This document shows positions 26,145 through 35,051 of a stretch of 64,000 nucleotides of DNA, one piece after another (the stretch's first letter is position 1; the number at the start of each line of letters is the position of its first letter). The notes below the pieces were generated by a model that searched no databases, had not been told where the DNA came from, and saw only the letters and a list, made by a program, of their open reading frames with translations. The translations under genes were made by a program, and so were the position numbers. Source of the DNA: Butyricimonas faecalis (GTDB lineage: Bacteria > Bacteroidota > Bacteroidia > Bacteroidales > Marinifilaceae); NCBI RefSeq assembly GCF_003991565.1, contig NZ_CP032819.1, positions 1,550,001 to 1,614,000 of the forward strand, in the 5' to 3' direction.

Positions 26145-28049
26145 ATGGAATACACAACCTTAATACTAACCCTACCACTGCTAACCTTCCTAGCGTTAGG
26201 CCTGCTGGGCACGAAACTAAAGCCCGCCACCGCCGGATGCATCGGAACGTTATCCCTGGCGATATGTGCCCTGCTCGCGTACATGACGGCATGGCAATAC
26301 TTCTCTATGCCCCGGGTAGAAGGCGTACGCCTCCCCGTCACACCCTTCAACTTCGAATGGCTGCGCTTCACGCGCCACCTGCACATCGACCTCGGCATCC
26401 TGCTGGACCCCATCTCCGTCATGATGCTCGTCGTCATCACCACCGTATCCTTGATGGTACACGTCTACAGCTTGGGATACATGCACGGGGAAAAAGGATT
26501 CCAGCGCTACTACGCCTTCCTCTCCCTCTTCAGCTTCTCCATGCTGGGACTCGTCGTGGCCACCAACATCTTCCAGATGTACATCTTCTGGGAACTGGTG
26601 GGAGTTTCCTCCTACCTGCTGATCGGCTTCTACTACACCAAACCCGAGGCCGTGGCCGCCTCCAAAAAAGCCTTCATCGTCACCCGCTTCGCTGACCTCG
26701 GCTTCCTGATCGGCATCCTGCTGCTCTCCTTCTACACGAAAACATTCTCGTTCCAACTGCTCACCTCGGGCGACACCTCCCTCTTTGCCGGGGCTGCCGG
26801 AACAACCTTCATGGGATGCTCCGTGATGAGCTGGGCCATGGCCTTGATATTCATGGGAGGAGCCGGGAAATCGGCCATGTTCCCGCTACACATCTGGCTG
26901 CCCGACGCCATGGAAGGACCGACCCCCGTGTCGGCATTGATCCACGCGGCCACCATGGTCGTTGCCGGAGTCTACCTCGTGGCCCGCTTGTTCCCCGTCT
27001 ACTACTTCGAGGCACCCGAAGTACTCGTGCTCATCGCGGTCGTGGGAGCCGTCACCTCCCTCTACGCCGCGGTAGTCGCCTGCGTGCAGACCGACATCAA
27101 ACGCGTGCTGGCCTTCTCCACCATCTCCCAGATCGGCTTCATGATGGTCGCCCTCGGTGTCTCCGGCATGGAAGGACACGAAGGACTGGGATACATGGCC
27201 TCCATGTTCCACCTCTTCACCCACGCCATGTTCAAAGCCTTGCTATTCCTCGGCGCGGGTGCCATCATCCATGCCGTCCACAGCAACGAGATGAGCCACA
27301 TGGGCGGACTTCGCAAATATCTGCCCGTCACGCACGCCACCTTCCTCGTCGCCTGCCTCGCCATCTCGGGCATACCCCCCTTCTCCGGGTTCTTCAGTAA
27401 AGACGAAATACTCACGGCCGCCTTCATGTTCAGCCCCGTGCTCGGCGTCGTGATGAGCTTCATCGCGGCCCTGACGGCATTCTACATGTTCCGCCTCTAC
27501 TACAACATATTCTGGGGCAAAGAAAGCACCCACGAACACACCCCGCACGAGGCCCCGAAAAGCATGACCCTGCCCCTCGTCTTCCTCGCCGCGGTAACAC
27601 TCATCGCCGGGTTCATACCCTTCGGTAAATTCGTCAGCAGCAACGGCCTCGCGTACACCATCCACCTCGACTGGACGATAGCCACCGCCAGCATCATCAT
27701 CGCCGCGGCATCCATCGCCCTCGCCACCTGGTTCTACAAAGGCTCGAACCCCGTACCGGATCGCCTGGCCACCGCGTTCAGCGGCCTGCACCGCGCCGCC
27801 TACCGACGGTTCTACATGGACGAACTGTACCTCTTCATCACGAAACGCGTCATCTTCAACCACGTATCCCGTCCCATCGCCTGGTTCGACCGCCACGTCA
27901 TCGACGGCTCGCTCAACGGCCTGGCAAACGCCACGCGCCGGTTCTCCTACTCCATCCGGGGACTACAATCCGGACAAGTACAACAACACGCCTACGTGAT
28001 CCTCCTCGGCTCCCTGTTGATACTAGTTGCAATTTTATTAATAATGTAG
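26145..28049 (+). CDS. nuoL: NADH-quinone oxidoreductase subunit L
   Basis: Largest antiporter-like proton-pumping subunit with the long lateral helix. The 634 residues include the conserved LLIGFYYTKPEAVAASKKAF segment, MGGAGKSAMFPLHIWLPDAMEGPTPVSALIHAATMV and LFTHAMFKALLFLGAGA with key Lys and His residues. The gene ends ATG-TAG, where TAG is the start of a TAGAATT heptamer. Confidence 0.97.
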   Translation: MEYTTLILTLPLLTFLALGLLGTKLKPATAGCIGTLSLAICALLAYMTAWQYFSMPRVEGVRLPVTPFNFEWLRFTRHLHIDLGILLDPISVMMLVVITTVSLMVHVYSLGYMHGEKGFQRYYAFLSLFSFSMLGLVVATNIFQMYIFWELVGVSSYLLIGFYYTKPEAVAASKKAFIVTRFADLGFLIGILLLSFYTKTFSFQLLTSGDTSLFAGAAGTTFMGCSVMSWAMALIFMGGAGKSAMFPLHIWLPDAMEGPTPVSALIHAATMVVAGVYLVARLFPVYYFEAPEVLVLIAVVGAVTSLYAAVVACVQTDIKRVLAFSTISQIGFMMVALGVSGMEGHEGLGYMASMFHLFTHAMFKALLFLGAGAIIHAVHSNEMSHMGGLRKYLPVTHATFLVACLAISGIPPFSGFFSKDEILTAAFMFSPVLGVVMSFIAALTAFYMFRLYYNIFWGKESTHEHTPHEAPKSMTLPLVFLAAVTLIAGFIPFGKFVSSNGLAYTIHLDWTIATASIIIAAASIALATWFYKGSNPVPDRLATAFSGLHRAAYRRFYMDELYLFITKRVIFNHVSRPIAWFDRHVIDGSLNGLANATRRFSYSIRGLQSGQVQQHAYVILLGSLLILVAILLIM

Positions 28050-28118
28050 AATTTAGAATGTAGAATGTAGAATTTAAAATCATAAATCTAAAATCATAAA
28101 TCATAAATCACAAATAAT
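28047..28118. repeat. Heptamer array without palindromic core (nuoL-nuoM gap)
   Basis: About ten A/T-rich 7-mers: TAGAATT/TAGAATG at first, then TAAAATC/ATAAATC. The GC-rich core seen in other nuo gaps is absent. This may be the element after core loss, or the arrays alone. Confidence 0.85.
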
Positions 28119-29615
28119 ATGAACTTCTTATCACTATTCGTCCTAATACCAATACTCACCATGTGCGGGCTATTCCTATCCAGAAACCTGCAACAAATAC
28201 GTGTAGCGGTAGCCACCGGAGCCTCCCTCCTGCTGGCCTTGGCCGTCGGGTTGGTATTCGCGTACCTGGGAGAACGGGCAGCCGGCAACACCGCCGAAAT
28301 GCTCTTCACCGCCAGCACGATCTGGTACGCCCCCTTGAACATACACTACTCCGTGGGAGTCGACGGCATCTCGGTAGCCATGCTGCTGCTATCCGCCATC
28401 ATCGTCTTCACGGGCACCTTCGCGTCCTGGAAAATGGACTTCCTGCAAAAAGAATACTTCCTGTGGTTCAACCTCTTGACCATCGGCGTGTTCGGGTTCT
28501 TCATCTCCGTCGACCTCTTCACCATGTTCATGTTCTACGAGGTCGCCCTCATCCCCATGTACCTCCTGATCGGCGTCTGGGGTAGCGGGAAAAAAGAATA
28601 CGCGGCCATGAAACTCACCCTGATGCTCATGGGAGGATCGGCCCTGCTGCTCGTGGGAATCCTGGGCATCTACTTCCACTCCTCCGCCACGGGAGCGCTC
28701 ACCATGAACCTCCAGGAAATCGCGCGGGCCCACGCCATGCCCGAAAACCTGCAACACTGGTTCTTCCCGCTCGTCTTCATCGGCTTCGGGGTACTCGGCG
28801 CGCTATTCCCGTTCCACACCTGGTCGCCCGACGGTCACGCCTCCGCCCCCACGGCCGTCTCCATGCTCCACGCCGGGGTACTGATGAAACTCGGGGGATA
28901 CGGCTGCTTCCGCGTCGCCATCTACCTCATGCCGGAAGCCGCCAAAGAACTCTCCTGGATATTCATCATCCTCACGGGCATCAGCGTCGTATACGGGGCC
29001 TACTCCGCCATCGTGCAAACCGACTTGAAATACATCAACGCCTACTCCTCCGTCAGCCACTGCGGGCTCGTACTCTTTGCCATCCTCATGCTCAACCAGA
29101 CGGCCATGACGGGAGCCGTCATGCAAATGCTCTCCCACGGCCTGATGACCGCCCTCTTCTTCGCCCTCATCGGCATGATCTACGGGCGCACGCACACCCG
29201 CGACATCCGGGAAATGGGCGGACTCATGAAAATCATGCCCTACCTCGGCGTCTGCTACGTCATCGCCGGCCTTGCCTCCCTCGGTCTCCCGGGACTCAGC
29301 GGATTCGTGGCTGAAATGACCGTCTTCGTCGGGGCCTTCCAGGAAACGGACACCTTCCACCGGGTATTCACCATCATCGCCTGCACGTCCATCGTCATCA
29401 CGGCCGTGTACATCCTGCGCGTGGTCGGCAAACTACTCTACGGGAGCGTGGTCAACGAACACCACTACGCCCTCTCCGACGCCAACTGGTACGAACGCTT
29501 CTCCACGACCATACTCATCATCGCCATCGCCGGCATCGGACTGGCCCCCCTGTGGCTCTCCGACATGATCCGGACCTCGCTTGACTCCGTACTCGCGGCG
29601 CTGGGAAGAATGTAG
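28119..29615 (+). CDS. nuoM: NADH-quinone oxidoreductase subunit M
   Basis: Antiporter-like proton-pumping subunit, 498 residues with about 14 helices. Signatures include MFYEVALIPMYLLIGVWG, the FPFHTWSPDGHASAPTAVSMLHAGVLMKLGGYG segment and SHGLMTALFFALIGMIY, containing the conserved Glu, Lys and His residues. The gene ends ATG-TAG within a heptamer. Confidence 0.97.
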   Translation: MNFLSLFVLIPILTMCGLFLSRNLQQIRVAVATGASLLLALAVGLVFAYLGERAAGNTAEMLFTASTIWYAPLNIHYSVGVDGISVAMLLLSAIIVFTGTFASWKMDFLQKEYFLWFNLLTIGVFGFFISVDLFTMFMFYEVALIPMYLLIGVWGSGKKEYAAMKLTLMLMGGSALLLVGILGIYFHSSATGALTMNLQEIARAHAMPENLQHWFFPLVFIGFGVLGALFPFHTWSPDGHASAPTAVSMLHAGVLMKLGGYGCFRVAIYLMPEAAKELSWIFIILTGISVVYGAYSAIVQTDLKYINAYSSVSHCGLVLFAILMLNQTAMTGAVMQMLSHGLMTALFFALIGMIYGRTHTRDIREMGGLMKIMPYLGVCYVIAGLASLGLPGLSGFVAEMTVFVGAFQETDTFHRVFTIIACTSIVITAVYILRVVGKLLYGSVVNEHHYALSDANWYERFSTTILIIAIAGIGLAPLWLSDMIRTSLDSVLAALGRM

Positions 29616-29955
29616 AATTTAAAATTTAAAATTTAAAATTTAAAATGCAGAATGCAGAATGAAACAACTACCCCCTCCAACTCCCCCTTACACAGGGGGA
29701 GAGCCTAACGCGAGAAACCGCCGCAATGCAACAGCGCCGCACCTCCACCCCTTTCCCAAGGGCCGAGCAATGGACACCCAAATACACCGCGATCCCATCC
29801 TCCCCCTACCCAAGGGCCGAGCGATGGACTTCCAAATCCACCGCAATGCCATCCTCCCCCTGTGTAAGGGGGAGTTAGAGGGGGTAGCCCCCGCGCCAGC
29901 CCCGTGCGGCCGGAATCTAAAATTTAAAATCTAAAATCATAAATCATAAATCAAA
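29613..29955. repeat. Palindromic intergenic repeat, copy 7 (nuoM-nuoN gap)
   Basis: The longest nuo-internal copy. Left heptamers, CTACCCCCTCC outer arm, hairpin CTCCCCCTTACACAGGGGGAG, then three tandem central units (CCGCAATGCAACAGCGCCGC..; CCGCGATCCC..; CCGCAATGCC..) separated by AAGGGCCGAGC(A/G)ATGGAC, then CTCCCCCTGTGTAAGGGGGAG, GAGGGGGTAG, GTGCGGCCGGAATC and heptamers ending 3 bases before the nuoN ATG. Confidence 0.92.
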
Positions 29956-31377
29956 ATGGTCTACACGAACTTCTTACACATGCAACAGGAAATATCACTC
30001 GTCGCGGTGATCGTCCTACTCCTCATCTACGACATATTCGGCACCCCGAAAAGCTTGAAATACATACAACCGGTAGCCTGCCTCCTCGTGGGCATACACA
30101 TCCTGTTCAACATCTGTCCCACCCCGGACGTCACCGCCTTCGGGGGCATGTACCACAACACGGCCATGGGCAGCGTCATGAAAACCATCCTCGGCATCGG
30201 CACCCTGCTCGTCTTCATGCAAGCCAACAACTGGCTCTCCGGCGAGCGCGCCATCATTCGCCGCGGTGAATTCTACATGATCACCCTGGCCACCCTGCTC
30301 GGCATGTACTTCATGATCTCGGCCGGCAACTTCCTCATGTTCTTCATCGGCCTCGAAACGGCCTCCATCCCGATGGCCACCCTTGCCGCCTTCGACAAAT
30401 ACAAACAACAATCGGCCGAGGCCGGTGCCAAATACATCCTCACCGCCGTCTTCGCCTCCGGCCTGTCGCTCTACGGCATCTCGTTAATCTACGGCACCGC
30501 CAGCACGCTCTACTTCGAGGACATCCCCGCCGGGCTCAACGGCAGCCCCCTCCAACTGATGGCCTTCGTCTTCTTCTTCGTGGGACTGGGCTTCAAACTC
30601 TCCCTCGTCCCCTTCCACCAGTGGACGCCCGACGTCTACGAGGGAGCCCCCACCAGCGTCACCGCCTACCTCTCCGTCATCTCCAAAGGCGCCGCCGCGT
30701 TCGTCCTCATGACCATCCTCTACAAAGTCTTCGCCCCGCTCGTGAACGAATGGCAGACCATCCTCTACTGGGTCATCGTCGCCTCCATCACCCTGGCCAA
30801 CCTCTTCGCCATACGCCAACAGAACCTCAAACGCTTCCTCGCCTACTCCTCCATCTCCCAAGCCGGGTACATCATGCTGGGCGTCATCAGCGGAACGGCC
30901 CTCGGTATGACCGGACTCGTATACTACGTGCTCGTCTACATGCTCTCCAACCTCGCCGCCTTCGGCGTCATCGCCGTCGTGGAACACCGCTCCGGTAAAA
31001 TCACGATCGACGACTACAACGGGCTATACGCCACCAACCCCCGCCTGAGCTTCGTCATGATGCTGGCCCTCTTCTCGCTGGCCGGAATACCGCCCTTCGC
31101 CGGATTCTTCAGCAAATTCTTCATATTTGCCGCCGCCGCGCAACAGGGATACTACGTGCTCGTCTTCATCGCCCTCTTGAACACCATCATCTCCCTCTAC
31201 TACTACCTGAGAGTCGTCAAAGCCATGTTCATCAACAAAAGCGAGCAACCCATCGCCCCCTTCGCCTCCGACAACTACTCCCGCGTAAGCCTCGTCATCT
31301 GCAGCGCCGGAATCCTACTCGTGGGACTCCTCAGCATCGTGTACGAGAGCATCGGAACTTACAGTTTTGGAATGTAG
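29956..31377 (+). CDS. nuoN: NADH-quinone oxidoreductase subunit N
   Basis: Third antiporter-like proton-pumping subunit, 473 residues. Signatures are [15 protein letters not shown] with the conserved Glu, [25 protein letters not shown] with a conserved Lys in the preceding helix, and [14 protein letters not shown]. Last gene of the operon. It ends ATG-TAG, with the TAG supplied by a heptamer. Confidence 0.97.
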   Translation: MVYTNFLHMQQEISLVAVIVLLLIYDIFGTPKSLKYIQPVACLLVGIHILFNICPTPDVTAFGGMYHNTAMGSVMKTILGIGTLLVFMQANNWLSGERAIIRRGEFYMITLATLLGMYFMISAGNFLMFFIGLETASIPMATLAAFDKYKQQSAEAGAKYILTAVFASGLSLYGISLIYGTASTLYFEDIPAGLNGSPLQLMAFVFFFVGLGFKLSLVPFHQWTPDVYEGAPTSVTAYLSVISKGAAAFVLMTILYKVFAPLVNEWQTILYWVIVASITLANLFAIRQQNLKRFLAYSSISQAGYIMLGVISGTALGMTGLVYYVLVYMLSNLAAFGVIAVVEHRSGKITIDDYNGLYATNPRLSFVMMLALFSLAGIPPFAGFFSKFFIFAAAAQQGYYVLVFIALLNTIISLYYYLRVVKAMFINKSEQPIAPFASDNYSRVSLVICSAGILLVGLLSIVYESIGTYSFGM

Positions 31378-31665
31378 AATGAACTGATTTATGATTTATG
31401 ATTTATGATTTATGATTTATGATTTATGATTCCAGCCGCACAAGGCTGACGCGACAACTACCCCCTCTGACTCCCCCTTACACAGGGGGAGAACATGCTG
31501 CACTGTTACATTGCGGCAATTTCTCGCGTTCGTTTCTCCCGGGGAGGAGGCGCAGCGCTGTTACATTGCGGCAGTTTCTCGCGTCCGTTTCTCCCCCTTC
31601 CCAAGGGGGAGTTAGAGGGGGTTCAATCATAAATCCCAAATCATAAATCCAAAATCCAATCTCTC
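31375..31665. repeat. Palindromic intergenic repeat, copy 8 (after nuoN, inverted)
   Basis: GATTTAT heptamers (complement of ATAAATC) at the left, then the inverted GATTCCAGCCGCAC piece, CTACCCCCTCTGACTCCCCC arm, hairpin CTCCCCCTTACACAGGGGGAG, two tandem ~55-bp central units (CTGTTACATTGCGGCA..TTTCTCGCGT), hairpin CTCCCCCTTCCCAAGGGGGAG, GAGGGGG and ATAAATC heptamers. It is inverted relative to the nuo-internal copies and may also serve as operon terminator. Confidence 0.9.
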
Positions 31666-31668
31666 TCT

Positions 31669-32238
31669 TTATTGCAAAACCACCCGCGAAACATTCTCAC
31701 TAAACGTAATACATGGATCATCAACAACTAGAGACTTAAATAACTCCACTTTTTCAGGAGTACAACACACCAAAGATACATCCACACAATTCTTATCCGT
31801 CAATATCCCAAAAGTATTTATACCCACCTTTTCTATTAACCCAGGCCTATCACCCAAACAAGATTTTATCTTGTCATCCACGTCCTTCAAATACCGATAC
31901 GAAATCGCACATGGCAATACAACAACCTCGTCACATCCCGCGAGCTTTCTTATCAACTCCCTCTTGGTAGTATCTGTCGTCAAAATCACGGGCTTCCCCG
32001 CGTCATTAATATACGTTCCCCCGTAATACCGCGGATATATTACCTCCTCTGAAACACATGTCACCGAAATCATCTTTTTGAATCTATCCAGTACAAAAAC
32101 AGCCTCATAAACCTTATCCCTACCCCCCTCCTGATTCATCTCCCCTTGAACCTTTACACGCTCCTTTCTTGCCTCACAAGACACCCCCCCCAATAACCCG
32201 ACCAAACAAACAAAACAACCGAACCTACTATTTTTCAT
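31669..32238 (-). CDS. Lipoprotein of unknown function
   Basis: A 189-residue protein with a signal peptide and lipobox-like GVSC (Cys21). The mature part has a mixed alpha/beta character with several Cys residues and a long basic-acidic opening. No family recognised. It lies 67 bp downstream of, and in the same orientation as, the DUF6266-like gene at 32306, so they may be co-transcribed. Confidence 0.7.
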   Translation of the reverse strand: MKNSRFGCFVCLVGLLGGVSCEARKERVKVQGEMNQEGGRDKVYEAVFVLDRFKKMISVTCVSEEVIYPRYYGGTYINDAGKPVILTTDTTKRELIRKLAGCDEVVVLPCAISYRYLKDVDDKIKSCLGDRPGLIEKVGINTFGILTDKNCVDVSLVCCTPEKVELFKSLVVDDPCITFSENVSRVVLQ

Positions 32239-32305
32239 ATTCTATTCTTTTAGCTTAAATTCTTTCATAACCGTATCGTTAAAACATTCCCGGGGGGACC
32301 CTTCC

Positions 32306-33040
32306 CTACCCCAGCACCTCCTCCGCCCCGGGCGCAACACGCAAATAGATGGAACGAGTGTACTCCTCCACGTCCGGGCACTTGAAATAAGGATAAATAT
32401 GCACCACCGTCTCCGGGGAAAGAGGCTCCCCGCCCGGTCCCGCGGGATCGGGTAGCGTGAACGTGGCCGTCCCGTCGCCGCGGGTCACGGCGGGCAGGTA
32501 AAGCACGCGTGGCGCGTCCGGCAGGCAGTCGTAAAAATAGCCCATGATCAGCGTGTCGCCGTCCCTCGCCTCGTCGAGAATCCCGTGGCGGCGCCATTCG
32601 AGGGTAAACGTCCACCCGTCGCGGCACACGCGGGTATAAAGCGGCACGGCAAGCCACCCGACGCTGAACATGAATGCCCGAAAATTCTCCACCCCATGCT
32701 CGCCACAGGCCGAAGCGTTCACCTTGTGGCATAAATTAGGCGCGCTCATGGAAGTATCCTTGGCGAAAGGTACCCACGAATTGGCTTCCGCGAGCTTCCG
32801 CAGGAGGGTTTTCACGAGCCTATCAACAAACTTGAAAACATTCGTCAGCAATTGTTGCCTTGCCGATCGGTTGGCGTGACGCCGATCGCGCGCCTCCGTC
32901 GACCCGGCGGGTCGCTTGCTGGCACACTGACATTCCTTGCCCTTCCGGTAATAAGTCGTGATGCCACCGGAACGGGTGGTCGACGGTTGCCGGAACGGTG
33001 ACGTCATTTTCTTTTTTTTCTTCTTCTTTTTCTTGCTCAT
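32306..33040 (-). CDS. DUF6266-like protein with poly-lysine start
   Basis: A 244-residue protein without a signal peptide. The layout (GGITTYYRKGKE near residue 25, a helical middle, then a beta-rich C-terminal half with LYLPAVTRGDGTATFTLP and a final YTRSIYLRV) recalls DUF6266 proteins of Bacteroidota, whose function is unknown. The start codon follows a strong AGAGGAGG ribosome site. It opens with MSKKKKKKKKKM, encoded by a 32-bp purine run prone to slippage; a second ATG at 33007 would skip it. Base composition is richer in GC than the flanking hypothetical genes. It is divergent to a second DUF6266-like gene. Confidence 0.65.
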   Translation of the reverse strand: MSKKKKKKKKKMTSPFRQPSTTRSGGITTYYRKGKECQCASKRPAGSTEARDRRHANRSARQQLLTNVFKFVDRLVKTLLRKLAEANSWVPFAKDTSMSAPNLCHKVNASACGEHGVENFRAFMFSVGWLAVPLYTRVCRDGWTFTLEWRRHGILDEARDGDTLIMGYFYDCLPDAPRVLYLPAVTRGDGTATFTLPDPAGPGGEPLSPETVVHIYPYFKCPDVEEYTRSIYLRVAPGAEEVLG

Positions 33041-33158
33041 GCTGCCTCCTCTTAAATGATTTAATAAACCTCCAATAATGCTTAATCACACCTTCATGTC
33101 AAGTTTACAATTTTTTAGGGTAATTACCAAATCGTGAACGATAAGTCACCGAACTACT

Positions 33159-33213
33159 CCGGTAACTTTCCGGTGACTTTCCGGTGACTTTCCGGTAACT
33201 TACCGGTAACTAA
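33159..33213. repeat. Five 11-bp tandem repeats between divergent DUF6266-like genes
   Basis: Five consecutive units of CCGGT(A/G)ACTT(T/A/..) at 33159, 33170, 33181, 33192 and 33203, each 11 bp, about one helical turn. A related CACCGAACTACT precedes. The array sits 119 bp from one start codon and 224 bp from the other, as an iterated protein-binding site might. The rest of 33041-33436 contains the promoter noted below and A/T-rich DNA. Confidence 0.85.
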
Positions 33214-33341
33214 CAGAACGAACAGTTGACCTATCACGAAGATAGCTAGCCTTTTGTATGCCAAACGTCCGTCACCCATCTCTTCATCGGCGGACGACAT
33301 ATAAAACATGTTAAATTTTATTAAAAATAAATTTATTTTTC

Positions 33342-33373
33342 CTTGTCCAAGTCGAAAAAGGGTCCTACCTTTA
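33342..33373 (+). promoter_or_regulatory. Candidate promoter for the plus-strand DUF6266-like gene
   Basis: CTTG (33342-33345) and TACCTTTA (33366-33373) approximate the Bacteroidota -33 TTTG and -7 TAnnTTTG elements with 20-bp spacing, 63 bp upstream of the ATG at 33437. Confidence 0.45.
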
Positions 33374-33436
33374 TCTCGTTCTTTCCTCGATGCGTGGGGA
33401 AAGGCCTTTTGAAATATTCAACTAATATCTGAAAGT

Positions 33437-34228
33437 ATGGCACGAATAAAATCCACCAACTTTTACCAGAAGAGCGGGAAAGTCGCTAACGAGGTTTTCT
33501 CCAATTTAGGCAACGGCGAAGTCGGTTGCCGCGCCAAGAACAGCAAGCAAGCGCCCTTGAACGAGGAACAGAAAATCAACGCGTCGGGATTCTCGGCTCT
33601 CAACACGGAGGTACGGTACCTGAACCCGGTGCTCCGCGTGACCTTCCCCCGCGACTCGAACGGAACGAAATGGGCCAATCGCTTCACGAGCGTCAACAAG
33701 AAACGCGAGGGCGTGTTGACCACCACGAAGATTAACCCCGACACGCCCGTCAACCCGAAGAAAAAAGCCAACGAGGAGTACACCAGCGAGATCGACTGGA
33801 CGCGCGTCCTTTTCGCCGCCGGACCGTTGCTCGCTCCATCCGTGAACGCCAACCGGACCAACATGAGCCGCAAGCAGATCCTCGCCGAGAAGACCAGCTT
33901 CCAGTCACGTGTGACGCCCCTCTCCGACGCGGACACCCCCGCCGTGACCGCCGAGGAGGGCGAGATGTACAACATTACCCTCACGCAGGTAGCCAACGTT
34001 TACGAGGGTGCCTACTGCTGGACGAACGACCGCGTGTACACCGTTATCTACAGCCCCGACGACCATTTCGCCCTCGTCAAGCAACTACGCGACAGAGGCG
34101 ATGGTGGCATAACCTCCATCGCCATCCCTTCCTTCGTCAAGCCGGAAAACATCCACGTCTACAGCCTGGCCATGACCGCCGACGGGAAAATCACGTCCAA
34201 TTCGGTTCACTCCAGGCTGGGAGAATGA
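33437..34228 (+). CDS. DUF6266-like protein
   Basis: A 263-residue protein without a signal peptide or membrane helix. The beginning (SGKVANEVFSNLGNGEVGCR) fits the SGK(V/I)GxxV opening typical of DUF6266. The C-terminal third (YTVIYSPDDHFALV... to SNSVHSRLGE) resembles the beta-rich end of that family. The function of the family is unknown. It is transcribed away from the related gene at 32306-33040 across the 11-bp repeat array. It is followed by a palindromic repeat copy. Confidence 0.65.
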   Translation: MARIKSTNFYQKSGKVANEVFSNLGNGEVGCRAKNSKQAPLNEEQKINASGFSALNTEVRYLNPVLRVTFPRDSNGTKWANRFTSVNKKREGVLTTTKINPDTPVNPKKKANEEYTSEIDWTRVLFAAGPLLAPSVNANRTNMSRKQILAEKTSFQSRVTPLSDADTPAVTAEEGEMYNITLTQVANVYEGAYCWTNDRVYTVIYSPDDHFALVKQLRDRGDGGITSIAIPSFVKPENIHVYSLAMTADGKITSNSVHSRLGE

Positions 34229-34232
34229 GTTG

Positions 34233-34388
34233 GATTTTTGATTTATGATTTTTGATTTATGATTGAACCCCCTCTGGCTCCCCCTTGAGAAGGGGGAGGA
34301 TGGGCTTCATTGTTACATTGAAGCGCGTTCTCGCGGTAGTCTCTCCCCCTGTGTAAGGGGGAGTCGGAGGGGTAGTCGGGAAGCTAAA
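34233..34388. repeat. Palindromic intergenic repeat, copy 9
   Basis: GATTTAT-type heptamers, CCCCCTCTGG arm, hairpin CTCCCCCTTGAGAAGGGGGAG, hairpin GCTTCATTG..TTGAAGC, hairpin CTCCCCCTGTGTAAGGGGGAG, closing GGAGGGGTAG and AAGTTAAAA-like heptamers. All three hairpins are complete. It separates two convergent genes. Confidence 0.9.
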
Positions 34389-34390
34389 AG

Positions 34391-35047
34391 TTAAAAACTC
34401 TCGTCACCCTCCCACAAATTTTTGTCACTTCTAAGATAACTCATGGGATAGTTCTTCGCTTGATATATAATTTCTTTTACTTTATAAAACTTTCCATTTT
34501 TATCAATTTGATAATGGCAATCGATACGTTGTCCTTGTATGGAAGAAAAATCTTTTGTTATATTCCATTCTTTTCCAGTTAACGCTTTTATCCATGTCAC
34601 CATGATTTTTCTATTGGTATCTATTCTCCATTGTTTTAAACACAAACGATTTTCTGTGCCCCCGTCATAAATTCCAGCTTCCAAGAAATCTATCAATTTA
34701 CCATTGTTGTCGTACGTGACTAGCAATTGTTTTCCCGGATCAGAAACACCTATTTCCAACGCGACAATACAATAATTATCGAAGTCCGAAGCAAATTTCC
34801 GAAAGATTGTAACTTCTTCGTCATAATCGTTGCGTTCCGTCAATCCCAAGTTCGCGTAAGTGAAGACAGGTAGGTGCTCGTATTCTTCTTTCGTTATAGC
34901 ATAGCCTGGCTTACCCCAAGGTGCTCTCCTTATGCATTCAAAGGGTAGTTCTGCATATGGTGTACGTTGCAATTTTTCTTTTACACTGAATGTCCCATCG
35001 TTTAGCGAGGAAAATAATAAAATTAAAATTCCTAGTATCAATTTCAT
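34391..35047 (-). CDS. Secreted protein of unknown function
   Basis: A 218-residue protein with an N-terminal hydrophobic segment (residues ~3-14) resembling a signal peptide. The mature part is charged and contains GKQLLVTYDNNGKLIDFLE and a C-terminal IDCHYQIDKNGKFYKVKE, a pattern typical of repeated beta-strand secreted proteins in Bacteroidales. It starts 4 bp after a 35-codon ORF (35052-35159), so the two are probably translated from one message. The DNA is distinctly A/T-rich compared with nuo. Confidence 0.7.
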   Translation of the reverse strand: MKLILGILILLFSSLNDGTFSVKEKLQRTPYAELPFECIRRAPWGKPGYAITKEEYEHLPVFTYANLGLTERNDYDEEVTIFRKFASDFDNYCIVALEIGVSDPGKQLLVTYDNNGKLIDFLEAGIYDGGTENRLCLKQWRIDTNRKIMVTWIKALTGKEWNITKDFSSIQGQRIDCHYQIDKNGKFYKVKEIIYQAKNYPMSYLRSDKNLWEGDESF

Positions 35048-35051
35048 GGCT

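Noticed and set aside
21372..30987. Numerous long minus-strand ORFs rich in Asp, Glu, Gly and Val across nuo
   Set aside because: They arise from the strong C-ending codon bias of the nuo genes and have no independent support.
20050..31377. nuoE, nuoF and nuoG
   Set aside because: Looked for NADH/FMN-binding and 2Fe-2S motifs in the operon and flanks; none found.
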